Assembly: GCF_004358445.1 (NCBI RefSeq)
Contig: NZ_CP037951.1
Coordinates: 1,847,501-1,911,500 of the forward strand
Reading direction: 5' to 3'
DNA length: 64,000 bases
DNA from: Parashewanella tropica
GTDB taxonomy: Bacteria > Pseudomonadota > Gammaproteobacteria > Enterobacterales > Shewanellaceae
The position numbers were made by a program, and so were the translations under genes. The notes under the pieces were generated by a model. The model saw only the letters and a list, made by a program, of their open reading frames with translations, did not search any database and had not been told where the DNA came from. How positions within the stretch are numbered: the stretch's first letter is position 1; each line of letters opens with the position of its first letter. Positions 35,764 through 45,573 of the stretch are shown here, piece after piece.

Positions 35764-37599
35764 TTGCCTACCAATGATACATTTGATTCAAAAAGTTTTC
35801 TTAAAACTGTGTCTAATCAAGCTGGCGTTTATCGTATGTACGATTCGTCGGCAACCGTTGTTTATGTCGGCAAAGCAAAAGATCTAAAGAAACGACTATC
35901 TTCCTATTTTCGTAAAAATTTATCTAATGTAAAAACTCAGGCTTTAGTTAATAGTATTGCTAATATTGATGTCACGGTGACCCATAGTGAAACTGATGCC
36001 CTGATTTTAGAAAATGATTATATTAAGCAATACATGCCTAAATACAATGTATTGCTTCGAGATGATAAATCTTATCCTTACATTTTTCTGAGTGGTCACA
36101 AACATCCAAGACTGGCATATCACAGAGGTGCAAGGCGTGAAAAAGGGCAGTATTTTGGTCCATACCCTAATGGTGGCGCAGTAAGAGAAAGCCTGCACCT
36201 TTTACAAAAAATCTTTCCAATTCGACAGTGCACCGATATTTATTACAAGGCTCGCTCTCGACCTTGCTTACAATATCAGCTTAAACGTTGTAATGCCCCA
36301 TGTGTGGGTAAGGTCAGAGACGAAGACTATCAGCAGCAAGTAAAGCTTGTTGAGCTATTCCTAAAGGGAAAAGATCAGCAAGTGATGAAAGCGCTAGTAA
36401 ATAATATGGAAAAGGCTGCAGAGGATTTTGAATACGAAAAAGCGGCTCAGTATAGAGACCAAATTGCAGCATTAAGCAAAGTCAGTGAGCAGCAAGAGGT
36501 GTCTAAGTCCAGTGGTAATATGGATGTCGTTGGTGTCAGCTATCAATCAGGCATTGCTTGCTTTCATATTTTATTTATTCGTGATGGCAAAATTTTTGGC
36601 AGTAGAAGCTATTATCCAAAAGTCCCTACTCATACCGAGCTTTCAGAAGTCTTAGCGTCATTTGTTGGTCAGTTTTACTTGAATTCTGATATTCAAAGAA
36701 CGCTGCCATCAGAAATTTTGATCGAAGAAAAGTTTGATGGCTTAAATGAAATCGAACAAGCATTAGCAGAATCTTTAGGTAAAAAGGTTCTATTTAAATC
36801 TAATGTTCGAGGCGAGCGAGCCAGTTTTTTACGCTTAGCACAGACCAATGCTTCAAATTCGGTTATGACTCGTTTAGCTCATAAGAATACTGTCGAACAG
36901 CGTTTCGTATTACTGCAAGAAGTACTTGAACTGAGCAAACCCATCCAAAGAATGGAATGTTTTGATATCAGTCATACCATGGGTGAAAGCACAGTCGCAT
37001 CTTGTGTTGTGTTTAATCGTGAAGGACCTCATAAAGCTGATTACCGTCGCTATAATATTTCAGGGATCACAGGTGGTGATGATTATGCGGCAATGAAACA
37101 AGCCATAGGTCGTCGTTTTGATAAAATCACTCATTCAGGCAAAGTACCTGACATTCTATTTATCGACGGTGGATTAGGGCAGTTACGTATTGCCCAAGAA
37201 GTGGTTGATGAAAAGTGTATTAACTTAGACGAACCTCCTATTCTTGTTGGAGTCGCAAAAGGCGAAGGAAGGAAACCCGGTTTAGAAACGCTAATTTTAG
37301 GTGAAACTGAAGTTGAATTTAATCTCAAATCAGATTCGCCAGCTTTACATTTAATTCAACACATTCGAGATGAATCGCATCGGTTTGCGATAACAGGTCA
37401 TCGAAATAAGCGCCAAAAAACACGTAATACTTCAACCTTGGAAGAAATTCCAGGTATTGGTCCTAAACGACGTAAAGCTTTATTGCAATTCTTGGGAGGT
37501 TTACAAGAAGTGAAAAGTGCCAGTGTTACTCAACTCGCGAAAGTACCTGGAATTAGTTCAGAAATGGCGCAAACTATATATGATTCGTTGCGGGGGTAG
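35764..37599 (+). CDS. uvrC: Excinuclease ABC subunit UvrC
   Basis: UvrC makes both incisions in nucleotide excision repair. The GIY-YIG N-terminal nuclease is at about residues 15-95 ([25 protein letters not shown]). The Cys-rich [14 protein letters not shown] motif lies near residue 175. The UVR motif that contacts UvrB is at about 200-240 ([20 protein letters not shown]). The RNase H-like C-terminal nuclease ([32 protein letters not shown]) and a final HhH2 pair follow. It has a TTG start with no in-frame ATG upstream. At 611 residues it is complete. Confidence 0.96.
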   Translation: MPTNDTFDSKSFLKTVSNQAGVYRMYDSSATVVYVGKAKDLKKRLSSYFRKNLSNVKTQALVNSIANIDVTVTHSETDALILENDYIKQYMPKYNVLLRDDKSYPYIFLSGHKHPRLAYHRGARREKGQYFGPYPNGGAVRESLHLLQKIFPIRQCTDIYYKARSRPCLQYQLKRCNAPCVGKVRDEDYQQQVKLVELFLKGKDQQVMKALVNNMEKAAEDFEYEKAAQYRDQIAALSKVSEQQEVSKSSGNMDVVGVSYQSGIACFHILFIRDGKIFGSRSYYPKVPTHTELSEVLASFVGQFYLNSDIQRTLPSEILIEEKFDGLNEIEQALAESLGKKVLFKSNVRGERASFLRLAQTNASNSVMTRLAHKNTVEQRFVLLQEVLELSKPIQRMECFDISHTMGESTVASCVVFNREGPHKADYRRYNISGITGGDDYAAMKQAIGRRFDKITHSGKVPDILFIDGGLGQLRIAQEVVDEKCINLDEPPILVGVAKGEGRKPGLETLILGETEVEFNLKSDSPALHLIQHIRDESHRFAITGHRNKRQKTRNTSTLEEIPGIGPKRRKALLQFLGGLQEVKSASVTQLAKVPGISSEMAQTIYDSLRG

Positions 37600-37738
37600 T
37601 AAAAATCAGGCAAGATTAACCTTAGAAAAAGCAGTGAGATGCATAATTGAATCGCCATTGGCTCAGCCATGAACACTATTACGCAAGCCTTTTAACTGGG
37701 ACTCTTAATGAGAACCCAAAATTTAAAGTGAAAAAAAG

Positions 37739-38296
37739 ATGCCGTTTAATCTTCCTATAGCCTTGACCTTATTTCGTCTACTCTTGGTCCCAGTTTTTAT
37801 TGTTATGTTTTATCTCCCATACTCTTGGGCTAATTTTGCTGCTGCATTTGCTTTTTGGTTAGCAGCGGTAACGGATTTTTTTGATGGCTATGCTGCGAGA
37901 AAATTAAAGCAATCGACTCGATTTGGTGCTTTTCTCGATCCAGTGGCCGATAAGCTCATGGTTGTTTTAGCTTTAGTGTTATTGGTTCAAGAATATTCTA
38001 GTGTATGGTTAACGGTTCCTGCGATTATCATGATTGGAAGAGAAATTGTTATTTCAGCACTAAGAGAATGGATGGCTGAGATTGGAAAGCGTGGCTCAGT
38101 TGCAGTTGGGTGGATAGGTAAATATAAAACTGCTGTGCAGATGGTTGCCATCATAGGGCTTATTTGGCAGCAAAGTAACTTTATGGTGTCTTTAGCCTAT
38201 GTGCTTCTTTATATTGCTGCAATTCTCACTTTATGGTCGATGTTTGTTTATATTGGTGCCGCATGGAAGGATTTAACCGCAGAAGAAAACCAATAA
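37739..38296 (+). CDS. pgsA: CDP-diacylglycerol-glycerol-3-phosphate 3-phosphatidyltransferase
   Basis: Inner-membrane enzyme committing CDP-diacylglycerol to phosphatidylglycerol and cardiolipin. The CDP-alcohol phosphotransferase motif DGYAARKL...GAFLDPVADK (DG-x2-AR-x8-G-x3-D-x3-D) is complete at about residues 44-71. Several hydrophobic spans (LFRLLLVPVFIVMFYL, LMVVLALVLLV, YVLLYIAAILTLWSMFVYI) follow. It is 185 residues long. It lies 139 nt after uvrC and directly before the tRNA cluster, as in E. coli and Shewanella. Confidence 0.94.
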   Translation: MPFNLPIALTLFRLLLVPVFIVMFYLPYSWANFAAAFAFWLAAVTDFFDGYAARKLKQSTRFGAFLDPVADKLMVVLALVLLVQEYSSVWLTVPAIIMIGREIVISALREWMAEIGKRGSVAVGWIGKYKTAVQMVAIIGLIWQQSNFMVSLAYVLLYIAAILTLWSMFVYIGAAWKDLTAEENQ

Positions 38297-38350
38297 ATCA
38301 GTAAATAGAATACAAAATGTTCAAACGGTTGGCATTTGGATAAACAGTTG

Positions 38351-38378
38351 TTGACACATTCAAGCAAATCCGTAGAAT
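38351..38378 (+). promoter_or_regulatory. Sigma-70 promoter of the tRNA-Gly-Cys-Leu operon
   Basis: A consensus -35 TTGACA (38351-38356), 16-nt spacer and -10 TAGAAT (38373-38378), about 50 nt before the first tRNA. Confidence 0.78.
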
Positions 38379-38429
38379 GCCAATCCGAAGTCAAGGGGAG
38401 CTACCGCTAACCAAGACTAATTAAGAAAT

Positions 38430-38505
38430 GCGACATTAGCTCAGTTGGTAGAGCGATACCTTGCCAAGGTATAGGTCATCGGTTCGAACCCGATATGTCG
38501 CTCCA
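38430..38505 (+). tRNA. tRNA-Gly (GCC)
   Basis: 76-nt cloverleaf with encoded CCA; acceptor GCGACAT/ATGTCGC, anticodon loop TTGCCAA, T arm ATCGGTTCGAACCCGAT. First of three tRNAs in one transcript. Confidence 0.97.
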
Positions 38506-38520
38506 AAATTCTTAATTATC

Positions 38521-38594
38521 GGCGCGATGGCAGAATGGCTATGCTGCGGATTGCAAATCCGTCGATCTCGGTTCGACTCCGGGTCGCGCCTCCA
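38521..38594 (+). tRNA. tRNA-Cys (GCA)
   Basis: 74-nt cloverleaf with encoded CCA; acceptor GGCGCGA/TCGCGCC, anticodon loop TTGCAAA, T arm TCGGTTCGACTCCGG. It follows tRNA-Gly after 15 nt. Confidence 0.97.
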
Positions 38595-38628
38595 CAATTT
38601 AACTGGCATTGTCAGTTGCACTCAAGAT

Positions 38629-38715
38629 GCCCGAGTGGTGGAATCGGTAGACACAAGGGATTTAAAATCCCTCGCTGGTAACAGCGTGCCAGTTCAAGTC
38701 TGGCCTCGGGTACCA
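38629..38715 (+). tRNA. tRNA-Leu (TAA)
   Basis: 87-nt class II tRNA with encoded CCA; acceptor GCCCGAG/CTCGGGT, anticodon loop TTTAAAA (anticodon TAA), variable arm CGCTGGTAACAGCG. Its last 22 nt overlap the 3' end of the minus-strand HAD-like gene. Confidence 0.97.
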
Positions 38716-39860
38716 TTTTCTAAAATGCTAATTCGTTCAGAAATAGTATTCAAATATTGAAAATGACTCACTGTTTCCCAAAGATATTCAATTGAATCCA
38801 TAAATTCTTGCCTGTCTCCATAAAAATCTTTATCGACAAAGAATTTTATCCTATGAGGAATAGCAGAAACGTACTGTAGTGTTAGTGCTCTCTCTTTAAA
38901 GCTTTCTTTTACACTTTTTAAGTTGTGACTTTGATCGTCAACAAAAACGATTTGATCACAGCTTGGGCAGATTTCTTGGATAGCCTCTTTAAGTTGTATT
39001 CCTTTATCTGGGATTTCTGGAGTGGGTATCTGATCATTTGGTGCTATGACTTTATGGAACACTCTGTAATCTAGCTTTGCATCATGGAGTGATACAAGCT
39101 TTTGCGGTATGCATCCGATATACGAATGTGTGATTAATATGAAAAAGCAATGCTTAAAGATATTGGATATCTCCAAAAATGTATTGCCTAAATTAGCTTC
39201 CACTGGTGTAGATACTGATTCACCATCTACTGTGCTTGTAAACACCAATACTTCATCAAGATCAAAAGCAAAACAGGTCGGTTTGTTGGTATCAAACCTT
39301 AACCGTGAAGGTGTTATGACCTCATGTAAAGACAGAATTGAATAATCAGTGTATGTGAGTAAGTTCTGTGCCAGAGAGAATGGAAGCCTATTTGTGAGTA
39401 ATATTTCGCTAATATCTTCTTGTTGGTAAGCTTGATCTTCTGGTGGCAATTCGTCTTCACTATTAAGGTGATCTACTGTCCATTGTACAATTCCTTTTCT
39501 TACTTCATGTGTGCAAGGTCCTAAAAAAAATTCAGCATGAGATGTAGTAAGTTGAGTTAGCTTAAAACCTTGGGGTTCATAGGCTAAAAACGCAGAAAAT
39601 AGGCCTGTGAAAGGTAAAATATCCAACTTCCCTTTGAGAAAATTGATCACAAAATAACACTGGGTCTCATGTACTGAATAATATGTACTGTTCCTTTTTA
39701 TCCACATTAATTGAATTATGGTTTGAGGTGTCGGTGTGAAGTGTTGGTGTCGCCAAAGACTCGTAGTTGTTTCATCTGGCTTGGCAGATAGTTGATATTC
39801 TGCTCCGTCATTTTGAAATTCAAATCGAAAAGGTTGTTGTGGTGTTGTAGGTATACTCAA
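38694..39860 (-). CDS. HAD-superfamily-like protein (DUF2608-like) overlapping tRNA-Leu
   Basis: A 388-residue protein I cannot name. The C-terminal half is HAD-like: motif I FAFDLDEVLVFTST with Asp200/Asp202, and a motif IV-like FVDDQSHNLKSV with Asp308/Asp309. This spacing and the DDxxxNL pattern recall DUF2608 proteins of intracellular gammaproteobacteria. The first about 190 residues are an unassigned domain. There is no signal peptide. The last codons (GTRGQT and stop) are read from the antisense strand of the tRNA-Leu 3' end. AT-rich composition and the tRNA junction suggest the gene arrived or was rearranged at this tRNA. A phosphatase role is only a guess from the fold. Confidence 0.65.
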   Translation of the reverse strand: MSIPTTPQQPFRFEFQNDGAEYQLSAKPDETTTSLWRHQHFTPTPQTIIQLMWIKRNSTYYSVHETQCYFVINFLKGKLDILPFTGLFSAFLAYEPQGFKLTQLTTSHAEFFLGPCTHEVRKGIVQWTVDHLNSEDELPPEDQAYQQEDISEILLTNRLPFSLAQNLLTYTDYSILSLHEVITPSRLRFDTNKPTCFAFDLDEVLVFTSTVDGESVSTPVEANLGNTFLEISNIFKHCFFILITHSYIGCIPQKLVSLHDAKLDYRVFHKVIAPNDQIPTPEIPDKGIQLKEAIQEICPSCDQIVFVDDQSHNLKSVKESFKERALTLQYVSAIPHRIKFFVDKDFYGDRQEFMDSIEYLWETVSHFQYLNTISERISILENGTRGQT

Positions 39861-40024
39861 TTCAGAAATTACTGGTTAGTTTCATACGACAAGGATATTA
39901 AAAGCTATCGTAATCAATTGATAATTAATTTAGCTTAATGCTGATAAGAAAATGAAATTTTGCTGAGAATTAGAGAAAGGAAGATCAGTATAGATCTCCC
40001 TTGCTTAGAAGAGTTTTAACGATA

Positions 40025-40855
40025 TTAGAGTAAATGAATGCCATCACTTTCAATAGTGATCAGTTTTTGTTTGAACAAACCACCAAGGCTCTTTTTAAAG
40101 ACCTTTTTACTGACACCAAAATGGTCATAGATCACAGCAGCATCTGTTTTGTCATTGAAGGGTAGAAAGCCATCAGCTTGTTTTAATTTGAAAAGTAATG
40201 TCGTTGAGAACTTATCCATCTCTTGTTTATTGCCTTGTTGCAGCACAAGATCAATTTTGCCATCTCGGCGGATTTGCTTAATAAAGCCCTTAACTTTTTG
40301 ACCGATTTTTAGCGATTGGAAAACATCGCTGTTATGCAACAATCCCCAATGTTGGTTATTGATAATCGCTTTATAACCTAAATCGGTTCTACCACCAACG
40401 ATCAATTTTACTTCTTCACCGTTTTTATAATGAGCTGGTGTCTTATCTAAATAACGATCGATTTTAGTGCTAGCAACAATGCGCTCGTCAGCATGGTTAA
40501 TGTGGACGTAGACCAAATAAGATCGACCTTCTTCGACCTGATGTTTTTGCTCTGCAAATGGTAGTAATAGGTCTTTATCAAGTCCCCAGTCTAAAAATGC
40601 ACCTACACGGCTGGTGGCAATGGCTTTTAAGTAGGCAAACTCACCCACTGAAGCCCTAGGTCGTTGTGTGGTTGCAATAAGCATATCCTTTGAATCAAGG
40701 TACAAAAACACCTTAACTTTATCACCAACTTCACAATCATTTGGTTGATATTTTTTCGGTAAAAGAACTTGTCCAAAATCTTGAGCGTCGAGGTATACAC
40801 CAAAATCAACGATTTTAACGATTTCTAGGGTGGAATGTTTTCCTAGCTGTGCCAT
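40025..40855 (-). CDS. cvfB: S1 RNA-binding protein, CvfB (YitL) family
   Basis: A 276-residue protein with three S1-like OB modules (first LGKHSTLEIVKIVDFGVYLD; second near AIATSRVGAFLDWGLDKDLL; third near GQKVKGFIKQIRRDGKIDL) and a C-terminal winged-helix-like end (DHFGVSKKVFKKSLGGLFKQ). This is the CvfB/YitL layout; the family binds RNA and, in Staphylococcus, affects virulence gene expression. I start at the ATG at 40855 (MAQLGKHSTL), where homology begins; the open frame continues to 40978 with an unrelated, Asn/His-rich stretch. It is divergent from speA. Confidence 0.8.
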   Translation of the reverse strand: MAQLGKHSTLEIVKIVDFGVYLDAQDFGQVLLPKKYQPNDCEVGDKVKVFLYLDSKDMLIATTQRPRASVGEFAYLKAIATSRVGAFLDWGLDKDLLLPFAEQKHQVEEGRSYLVYVHINHADERIVASTKIDRYLDKTPAHYKNGEEVKLIVGGRTDLGYKAIINNQHWGLLHNSDVFQSLKIGQKVKGFIKQIRRDGKIDLVLQQGNKQEMDKFSTTLLFKLKQADGFLPFNDKTDAAVIYDHFGVSKKVFKKSLGGLFKQKLITIESDGIHLL

Positions 40856-41101
40856 GTAATACTCTGAATCTAACTTTAAATTAACTGGGATTATACCTCG
40901 AATTGGGTGGTTGTTGCTTGGAGTTTTTAGCTTTGATAAATCGCTGATATTATGGCGATGATTATAATGTTTAGTCATTTAAACATTGAGGTGTTAAATC
41001 TTGCTTGCATTAGCCTAATAAGCAGGGTTTAATTGCGCGATTTTAAATGATTTTATACCGATAATTGAATGATTATCTAGACTTTGCTAGGCATTGAAAA
41101 A

Positions 41102-43015
41102 ATGAAGAATTGGTCGATTGATAGTGCTCGTGATAGTTACAACGTAGCGTATTGGAGTCAAGGTTTTTACGGTGTGTCAGATGAGGGAGAAGTGACTGTT
41201 TCTCCTGATCCAACACGACCAGAACATACGATTGGCTTAAATCAATTAGCAAAAGATATGGTTAAAGCAGGGGTTTCTTTACCTTTGTTAGTTCGTTTTC
41301 CGCAAATTCTGCATCATCGTGTTCACAGTTTGTGTAATGCGTTTAACCAAGCGATCCAAAAGTATGAATATGAAAATGATTACTTGCTTGTTTATCCAAT
41401 TAAAGTAAATCAGCAGAAAACAGTTGTAGAAGAAATCTTGGCTAGCCAACAGCAAAAAGAAGTACCGCAGCTTGGGTTAGAGGCGGGAAGTAAGCCTGAA
41501 TTGATGGCTGTATTGGCTATGGCTCAAAAAGCCAGTTCTGTGATTGTATGTAATGGCTACAAAGATAACGAATACATTCGTTTAGCGTTAATTGGCGAAA
41601 AGCTAGGACATAAGGTTTATATCGTTCTTGAAAAAATGTCTGAGCTTAAAATGGTGCTTGAGGAAGCTGAACGCCTTGGTGTCACGCCTCGTTTAGGTAT
41701 TCGCGCACGTTTAGCTTTCCAAGGTAAAGGTAAGTGGGAAGCCAGTGGTGGTGAAAAATCTAAATTTGGGTTATCTGCTGCTCAAGTGTTGCGTGTTGTC
41801 GATGAGCTAAAACAAGCCAATTGTTTAGAATCATTGCAGCTTTTACATTTTCATTTAGGCTCTCAAATTGCCAACATTCGAGATATTCGCCAAGGTGTCA
41901 GTGAGGCGGCTCGTTTTTATTGTGAATTGAGATTACTCGGTGCTTCAATTGATTGTTTTGATGTTGGTGGTGGTTTAGCCGTTGATTACGATGGTACTCG
42001 TAGCCAAAGCAATAACTCAATGAACTATGGGTTGACAGAATACGCCAACAATATCGTACATGTGCTTACGGATATCTGCCGTGAATATCAACAGCCGATG
42101 CCACGGATAATTTCCGAATCTGGACGTCATTTAACGGCTCACCACGCTGTCTTATTAACCGATGTAATAGGTACTGAAGCGTATCAGGCTGAAGAGATAG
42201 AACCTCCCGCAGATGATGCGCCTCAACTGCTGCATAATATGTGGCTATCATGGAATGAAATCAGCGGTCGTACCAATAGCCGAGCGTTAATCGAAATTTA
42301 TAACGATACTCAAAGTGACTTAGCAGAAGCGCATACGTTATTTGCTTTAGGTCAGCTTAGTCTTGCAGATCGCGCTTGGGCTGAACAGGCTAACTTGCGT
42401 GTTTGTCATGAAATCAAGGGCTTGTTAGACAGTAAGTATCGCTATCATCGTCCAATTATTGATGAGTTAAATGAAAAGTTAGCTGATAAGTTTTTTGTAA
42501 ACTTCTCATTATTCCAATCATTGCCAGACGCTTGGGGCATCGACCAAGTGTTCCCTGTATTACCGTTATCAGGGTTAGATAAACCTGCACAGCGTCGTGC
42601 AGTAATGTTGGATATCACTTGTGACTCAGATGGTATTGTTGATCAATATGTAGATGGTCAAGGAGTTGAAACGACGTTGCCTGTGCCAGCATGGTCGGCT
42701 GATAGCCCATATTTGATTGGTTTCTTCTTAGTTGGGGCTTATCAGGAAATTTTAGGTGACATGCACAATTTGTTTGGCGATAGCCATTCTGCGGTTGTCA
42801 AAATGGACGATGAAGGCAAACCTTTGATCGAGTCTGTATTAACAGGTGATACAGTTGCTGATGTTCTTGCTTATGTAAATCTTGATGCGCTTGGATTTAT
42901 GCAAACCTATGAAGATTTGGTGAACAAGCACATTGATGAACATGAAAGGGAAAGCATTCTTGAAGAGCTACAAGTAGGTCTTGAAGGATATACATACCTT
43001 GAGGACTTTAGGTAG
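41102..43015 (+). CDS. speA: Biosynthetic arginine decarboxylase
   Basis: PLP enzyme that converts arginine to agmatine, the first step to putrescine by the SpeA-SpeB route. The PLP lysine is in [11 protein letters not shown] (about residue 97), followed by [45 protein letters not shown] and [10 protein letters not shown]. The catalytic cysteine region reads LDITCDSDG. At 637 residues it aligns over its length with E. coli SpeA. The ATG at 41102 is preferred over an in-frame TTG at 41084. The next gene starts 4 nt after the stop. Confidence 0.95.
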   Translation: MKNWSIDSARDSYNVAYWSQGFYGVSDEGEVTVSPDPTRPEHTIGLNQLAKDMVKAGVSLPLLVRFPQILHHRVHSLCNAFNQAIQKYEYENDYLLVYPIKVNQQKTVVEEILASQQQKEVPQLGLEAGSKPELMAVLAMAQKASSVIVCNGYKDNEYIRLALIGEKLGHKVYIVLEKMSELKMVLEEAERLGVTPRLGIRARLAFQGKGKWEASGGEKSKFGLSAAQVLRVVDELKQANCLESLQLLHFHLGSQIANIRDIRQGVSEAARFYCELRLLGASIDCFDVGGGLAVDYDGTRSQSNNSMNYGLTEYANNIVHVLTDICREYQQPMPRIISESGRHLTAHHAVLLTDVIGTEAYQAEEIEPPADDAPQLLHNMWLSWNEISGRTNSRALIEIYNDTQSDLAEAHTLFALGQLSLADRAWAEQANLRVCHEIKGLLDSKYRYHRPIIDELNEKLADKFFVNFSLFQSLPDAWGIDQVFPVLPLSGLDKPAQRRAVMLDITCDSDGIVDQYVDGQGVETTLPVPAWSADSPYLIGFFLVGAYQEILGDMHNLFGDSHSAVVKMDDEGKPLIESVLTGDTVADVLAYVNLDALGFMQTYEDLVNKHIDEHERESILEELQVGLEGYTYLEDFR

Positions 43016-43019
43016 CGTA

Positions 43020-43946
43020 ATGTTTTTTGAAGGCTCAGAAAAAAAGGTTGAGGTTGTTATGACCTCAAATTCCGACTCGCTCAGAAGCTTTGATAAAGGT
43101 TTTTGGGAGAAGTTGGTGAGCCTTTCAAATGCTGAAATTCTCTCAAGTATACATAATGAACAGTGTGACGCTTACATATTAAGTGAGTCTAGCCTGTTTG
43201 TTTGGCATGACCGCTTTCTGATGTTGACCTGTGGTAACTCAACTTTAGTCAATTCAATTATTGGCTTTCTTGATGCGGTTAACCTTGATGATATTCAATC
43301 GGTTAAATATCAGCGTCATAAAGAATATCATGCTCATTTACAGGTCTCTCGTTTTACTGATGATGCTGAAAAGTTAAAAACAGTGCTTAATGGGAAGGCT
43401 TACCGAGTCGGTCATTTAGATTCGCATCATCATTATGTATTTCATTATCAAAAATCAAACGAGATCAAAGTCTCAGCGGTGACAGAGTTACTTATGTATC
43501 ATCTTTCGGGTGAAGTCGCTAACTATTTGCGAAGCCCTAATCAAACCAAAGAGGCAATTAATCGTCTATTAAAGTTAGATGCTTGGTTCTCTGATTTTAT
43601 GATAGGTGAGCATTTATTCAAACCTTTCGGTTACTCAGTAAATGGAATCGCAGGGGATAAGTATTTTACTTTTCATATTACCCCGCAAGAATCTGGTTCG
43701 TATTTGAGTTTCGAAACAAATATCAACTTAGCTGAGCAGCAACCTCGGCTTTTAATCGGTTTATTAGATATTTTTAAGCCGGGTTGCTGGGATGTGATAC
43801 AAACCAATGCTAATGAAATTGTATCAAGTTTTGAAGATACCTTATGCATTGGTCAATGTGATTTACAGATAGGTCAGGGCAATAATATTATTTTTAAACA
43901 ATACCAACAGCCTTGGCATCAGCAGTTAACAGCTGTTGAACTATGA
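43020..43946 (+). CDS. S-adenosylmethionine decarboxylase proenzyme, eukaryotic (class 2) type
   Basis: Makes decarboxylated SAM, the aminopropyl donor for spermidine. The sequence is of the eukaryotic, not the E. coli or Bacillus SpeD, class: N-terminal MFFEGSEKK (Glu4, Glu7 = human Glu8, Glu11), self-cleavage site LSE56-S57SLF (pyruvoyl Ser57 = human Ser68), Cys71 (= Cys82), GYS206VNG (= Ser229), H219ITP (= His243) and SYLSFE232TN (= Glu256). Two human residues differ: Glu247 is Gln223 and Lys80 is Leu69. It is 308 residues, shorter than the human 334. ATG 43020 lies 4 nt after speA and gives the family N-terminus. speB follows after 18 nt, so this is an operon gene. No spermidine synthase is in the window. 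Confidence 0.88.
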   Translation: MFFEGSEKKVEVVMTSNSDSLRSFDKGFWEKLVSLSNAEILSSIHNEQCDAYILSESSLFVWHDRFLMLTCGNSTLVNSIIGFLDAVNLDDIQSVKYQRHKEYHAHLQVSRFTDDAEKLKTVLNGKAYRVGHLDSHHHYVFHYQKSNEIKVSAVTELLMYHLSGEVANYLRSPNQTKEAINRLLKLDAWFSDFMIGEHLFKPFGYSVNGIAGDKYFTFHITPQESGSYLSFETNINLAEQQPRLLIGLLDIFKPGCWDVIQTNANEIVSSFEDTLCIGQCDLQIGQGNNIIFKQYQQPWHQQLTAVEL

Positions 43947-43964
43947 ACAACTTTTGGAGTGTGT

Positions 43965-44897
43965 ATGACCACTTTAGCAGATAAACCCGACTATTCTCTT
44001 TATTCCAATGCTTTCGGTTATTTGCGTCAGCCGTTAAATTTTAAACCCATTGAAAGCGATGCCGATCTTGTTGTCTTAGGTCTACCTTTTGATATGGCTG
44101 TAACAGGTCGTTCGGGTGGAAGAATGGGACCTGGAGCGATACGTAGCGCTTCAACAAATTTAGCTTGGGAAGCAAAACGCTGGCCGTGGAATTTTAATTT
44201 AAGTAAACATATCTCTATCGTTGATGCGGGTGATTTAGTTTATGACTGTGGCGATGCGGCTGACTTTACTCAACGTGTTGAAGATTTTGCGACTCAAATT
44301 GTTAACTCTGGTAAAGGCTTATTGAGCTTTGGTGGTGATCATTTTGTCACTCTGCCATTGTTACGAGCACATTTTAAAAAGCACGGGAAAATGGCATTGA
44401 TCCATTTTGATGCTCATACCGATACGTATAGTGAAGGCAGTAAGTATGACCACGGCACTATGTTCTATCACGCGCCTAACGAAGGTATTATTGACCCTGA
44501 ACATTCTGTTCAGATTGGTATTCGTACTGAATACAGTAAGAAAAACCACAAATTTAAAGTCATTGATGCTGCAACAGCAAATGACTTAACTGCCACAGAT
44601 ATCGTTGCTCAAATTAAAGAAAGAGTAGGTGATCTACCTGTCTACCTGACATTTGATATTGATTGTTTAGATCCTGCGTTTGCTCCAGGTACAGGCACAC
44701 CCGTTTGTGGTGGGTTAACCAGTGACAAAGCTTTAAAAATTGTTCGTGGTTTAGAAGGCTTAGATATTGTGGGTATGGATGTCGTTGAAGTCGCTCCAGC
44801 TTATGACTCAGCAGAAATAACAGCACTCGCTGGTGCAACATTAGGCTTGGATATGATCCATGTATGGGCGCAGGGTCAAGGCTTAATTAAGGAGTAA
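43965..44897 (+). CDS. speB: Agmatinase
   Basis: Mn-dependent ureohydrolase turning agmatine into putrescine and urea. The metal motifs are [21 protein letters not shown] and [18 protein letters not shown], as in arginase/agmatinase enzymes. The ATG at 43965 ([11 protein letters not shown]) has GGAGT at 43956-43960; an in-frame GTG at 43959 is less likely. The 310-residue length is standard. pdxH begins 5 nt after the stop, making speA-speD-speB-pdxH one probable transcript. Confidence 0.95.
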   Translation: MTTLADKPDYSLYSNAFGYLRQPLNFKPIESDADLVVLGLPFDMAVTGRSGGRMGPGAIRSASTNLAWEAKRWPWNFNLSKHISIVDAGDLVYDCGDAADFTQRVEDFATQIVNSGKGLLSFGGDHFVTLPLLRAHFKKHGKMALIHFDAHTDTYSEGSKYDHGTMFYHAPNEGIIDPEHSVQIGIRTEYSKKNHKFKVIDAATANDLTATDIVAQIKERVGDLPVYLTFDIDCLDPAFAPGTGTPVCGGLTSDKALKIVRGLEGLDIVGMDVVEVAPAYDSAEITALAGATLGLDMIHVWAQGQGLIKE

Positions 44898-44902
44898 GCT
44901 CA

Positions 44903-45544
44903 ATGTCTATGGATTTAAGTGATTTAAGAAGGGAATATACCAAAGGCGGTTTACGTAGAGCTGATTTGCCTGAGCAACCGATGGCGTTATTTGAAACTTG
45001 GATGCAACAAGCCAAAGAGTCAGGTATTACCGACCCAACGGCTATGGTTGTCGCAACCGTTGATGAAAACGGCCAGCCTTTCCAGCGTATCGTGCTCCTT
45101 AAACGCTTTGATGAGCAGGGCTTTGTGTTTTTTACAAACCTAGAAAGCCGTAAAGCTCAGCATATAAAGGAAAATACAAAAGTTAGCTTGTTATTTCCTT
45201 GGCATCCGTTGGAGCGTCAAGTTGCAATCACTGGAAATGCAGAACTACTTTCAACGGCAGAAGTAATGAAGTACTTTTTAACACGCCCGAAAGACAGCCA
45301 AATTGCAGCATGGGTTTCAGCGCAGTCAAGTAAGTTATCAGCTCGCCAAGCGTTAGAAATAAAGTTTAACGAGATGAAAGCAAAGTTTTCAAAAGGTGAA
45401 GTGCCTTTACCTAAATTTTGGGGTGGATATCGAATCAAGCCTGAAAGTATTGAATTTTGGCAAGGTGGTGAAAAACGCCTGCATGACCGATTCTTGTACT
45501 CAAAAGTAGAGAGTAAGTGGGAAATTGATCGCTTAGCGCCTTAA
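44903..45544 (+). CDS. pdxH: Pyridoxamine/pyridoxine 5'-phosphate oxidase
   Basis: FMN enzyme producing pyridoxal 5'-phosphate. Strong alignment with E. coli Pdx[20 protein letters not shown] at the N-terminus, [37 protein letters not shown], the [12 protein letters not shown] block, and the C-terminal [16 protein letters not shown] and IDRLAP. It is 213 residues against 218. Placement behind speB is notable because SpeA is a PLP enzyme. AAGGAG at 44889-44894 overlaps the speB stop and serves as ribosome site. Confidence 0.95.
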   Translation: MSMDLSDLRREYTKGGLRRADLPEQPMALFETWMQQAKESGITDPTAMVVATVDENGQPFQRIVLLKRFDEQGFVFFTNLESRKAQHIKENTKVSLLFPWHPLERQVAITGNAELLSTAEVMKYFLTRPKDSQIAAWVSAQSSKLSARQALEIKFNEMKAKFSKGEVPLPKFWGGYRIKPESIEFWQGGEKRLHDRFLYSKVESKWEIDRLAP

Positions 45545-45573
45545 ATAGTAAAAGCACTGAATTTTTTGGTGCT

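Noticed and set aside
38436-38760. Open frames on both strands across the tRNA-Gly, tRNA-Cys and tRNA-Leu genes
   Set aside because: They consist mostly of translated tRNA sequence with no ribosome site or homology. Only the C-terminal overlap of the HAD-like gene is kept, because that frame has independent support.
40856-40978. N-terminal extension of the CvfB-like protein to 40978
   Set aside because: The extra 41 residues are low-similarity and Asn/His-rich, and the S1 homology begins just after the ATG at 40855.
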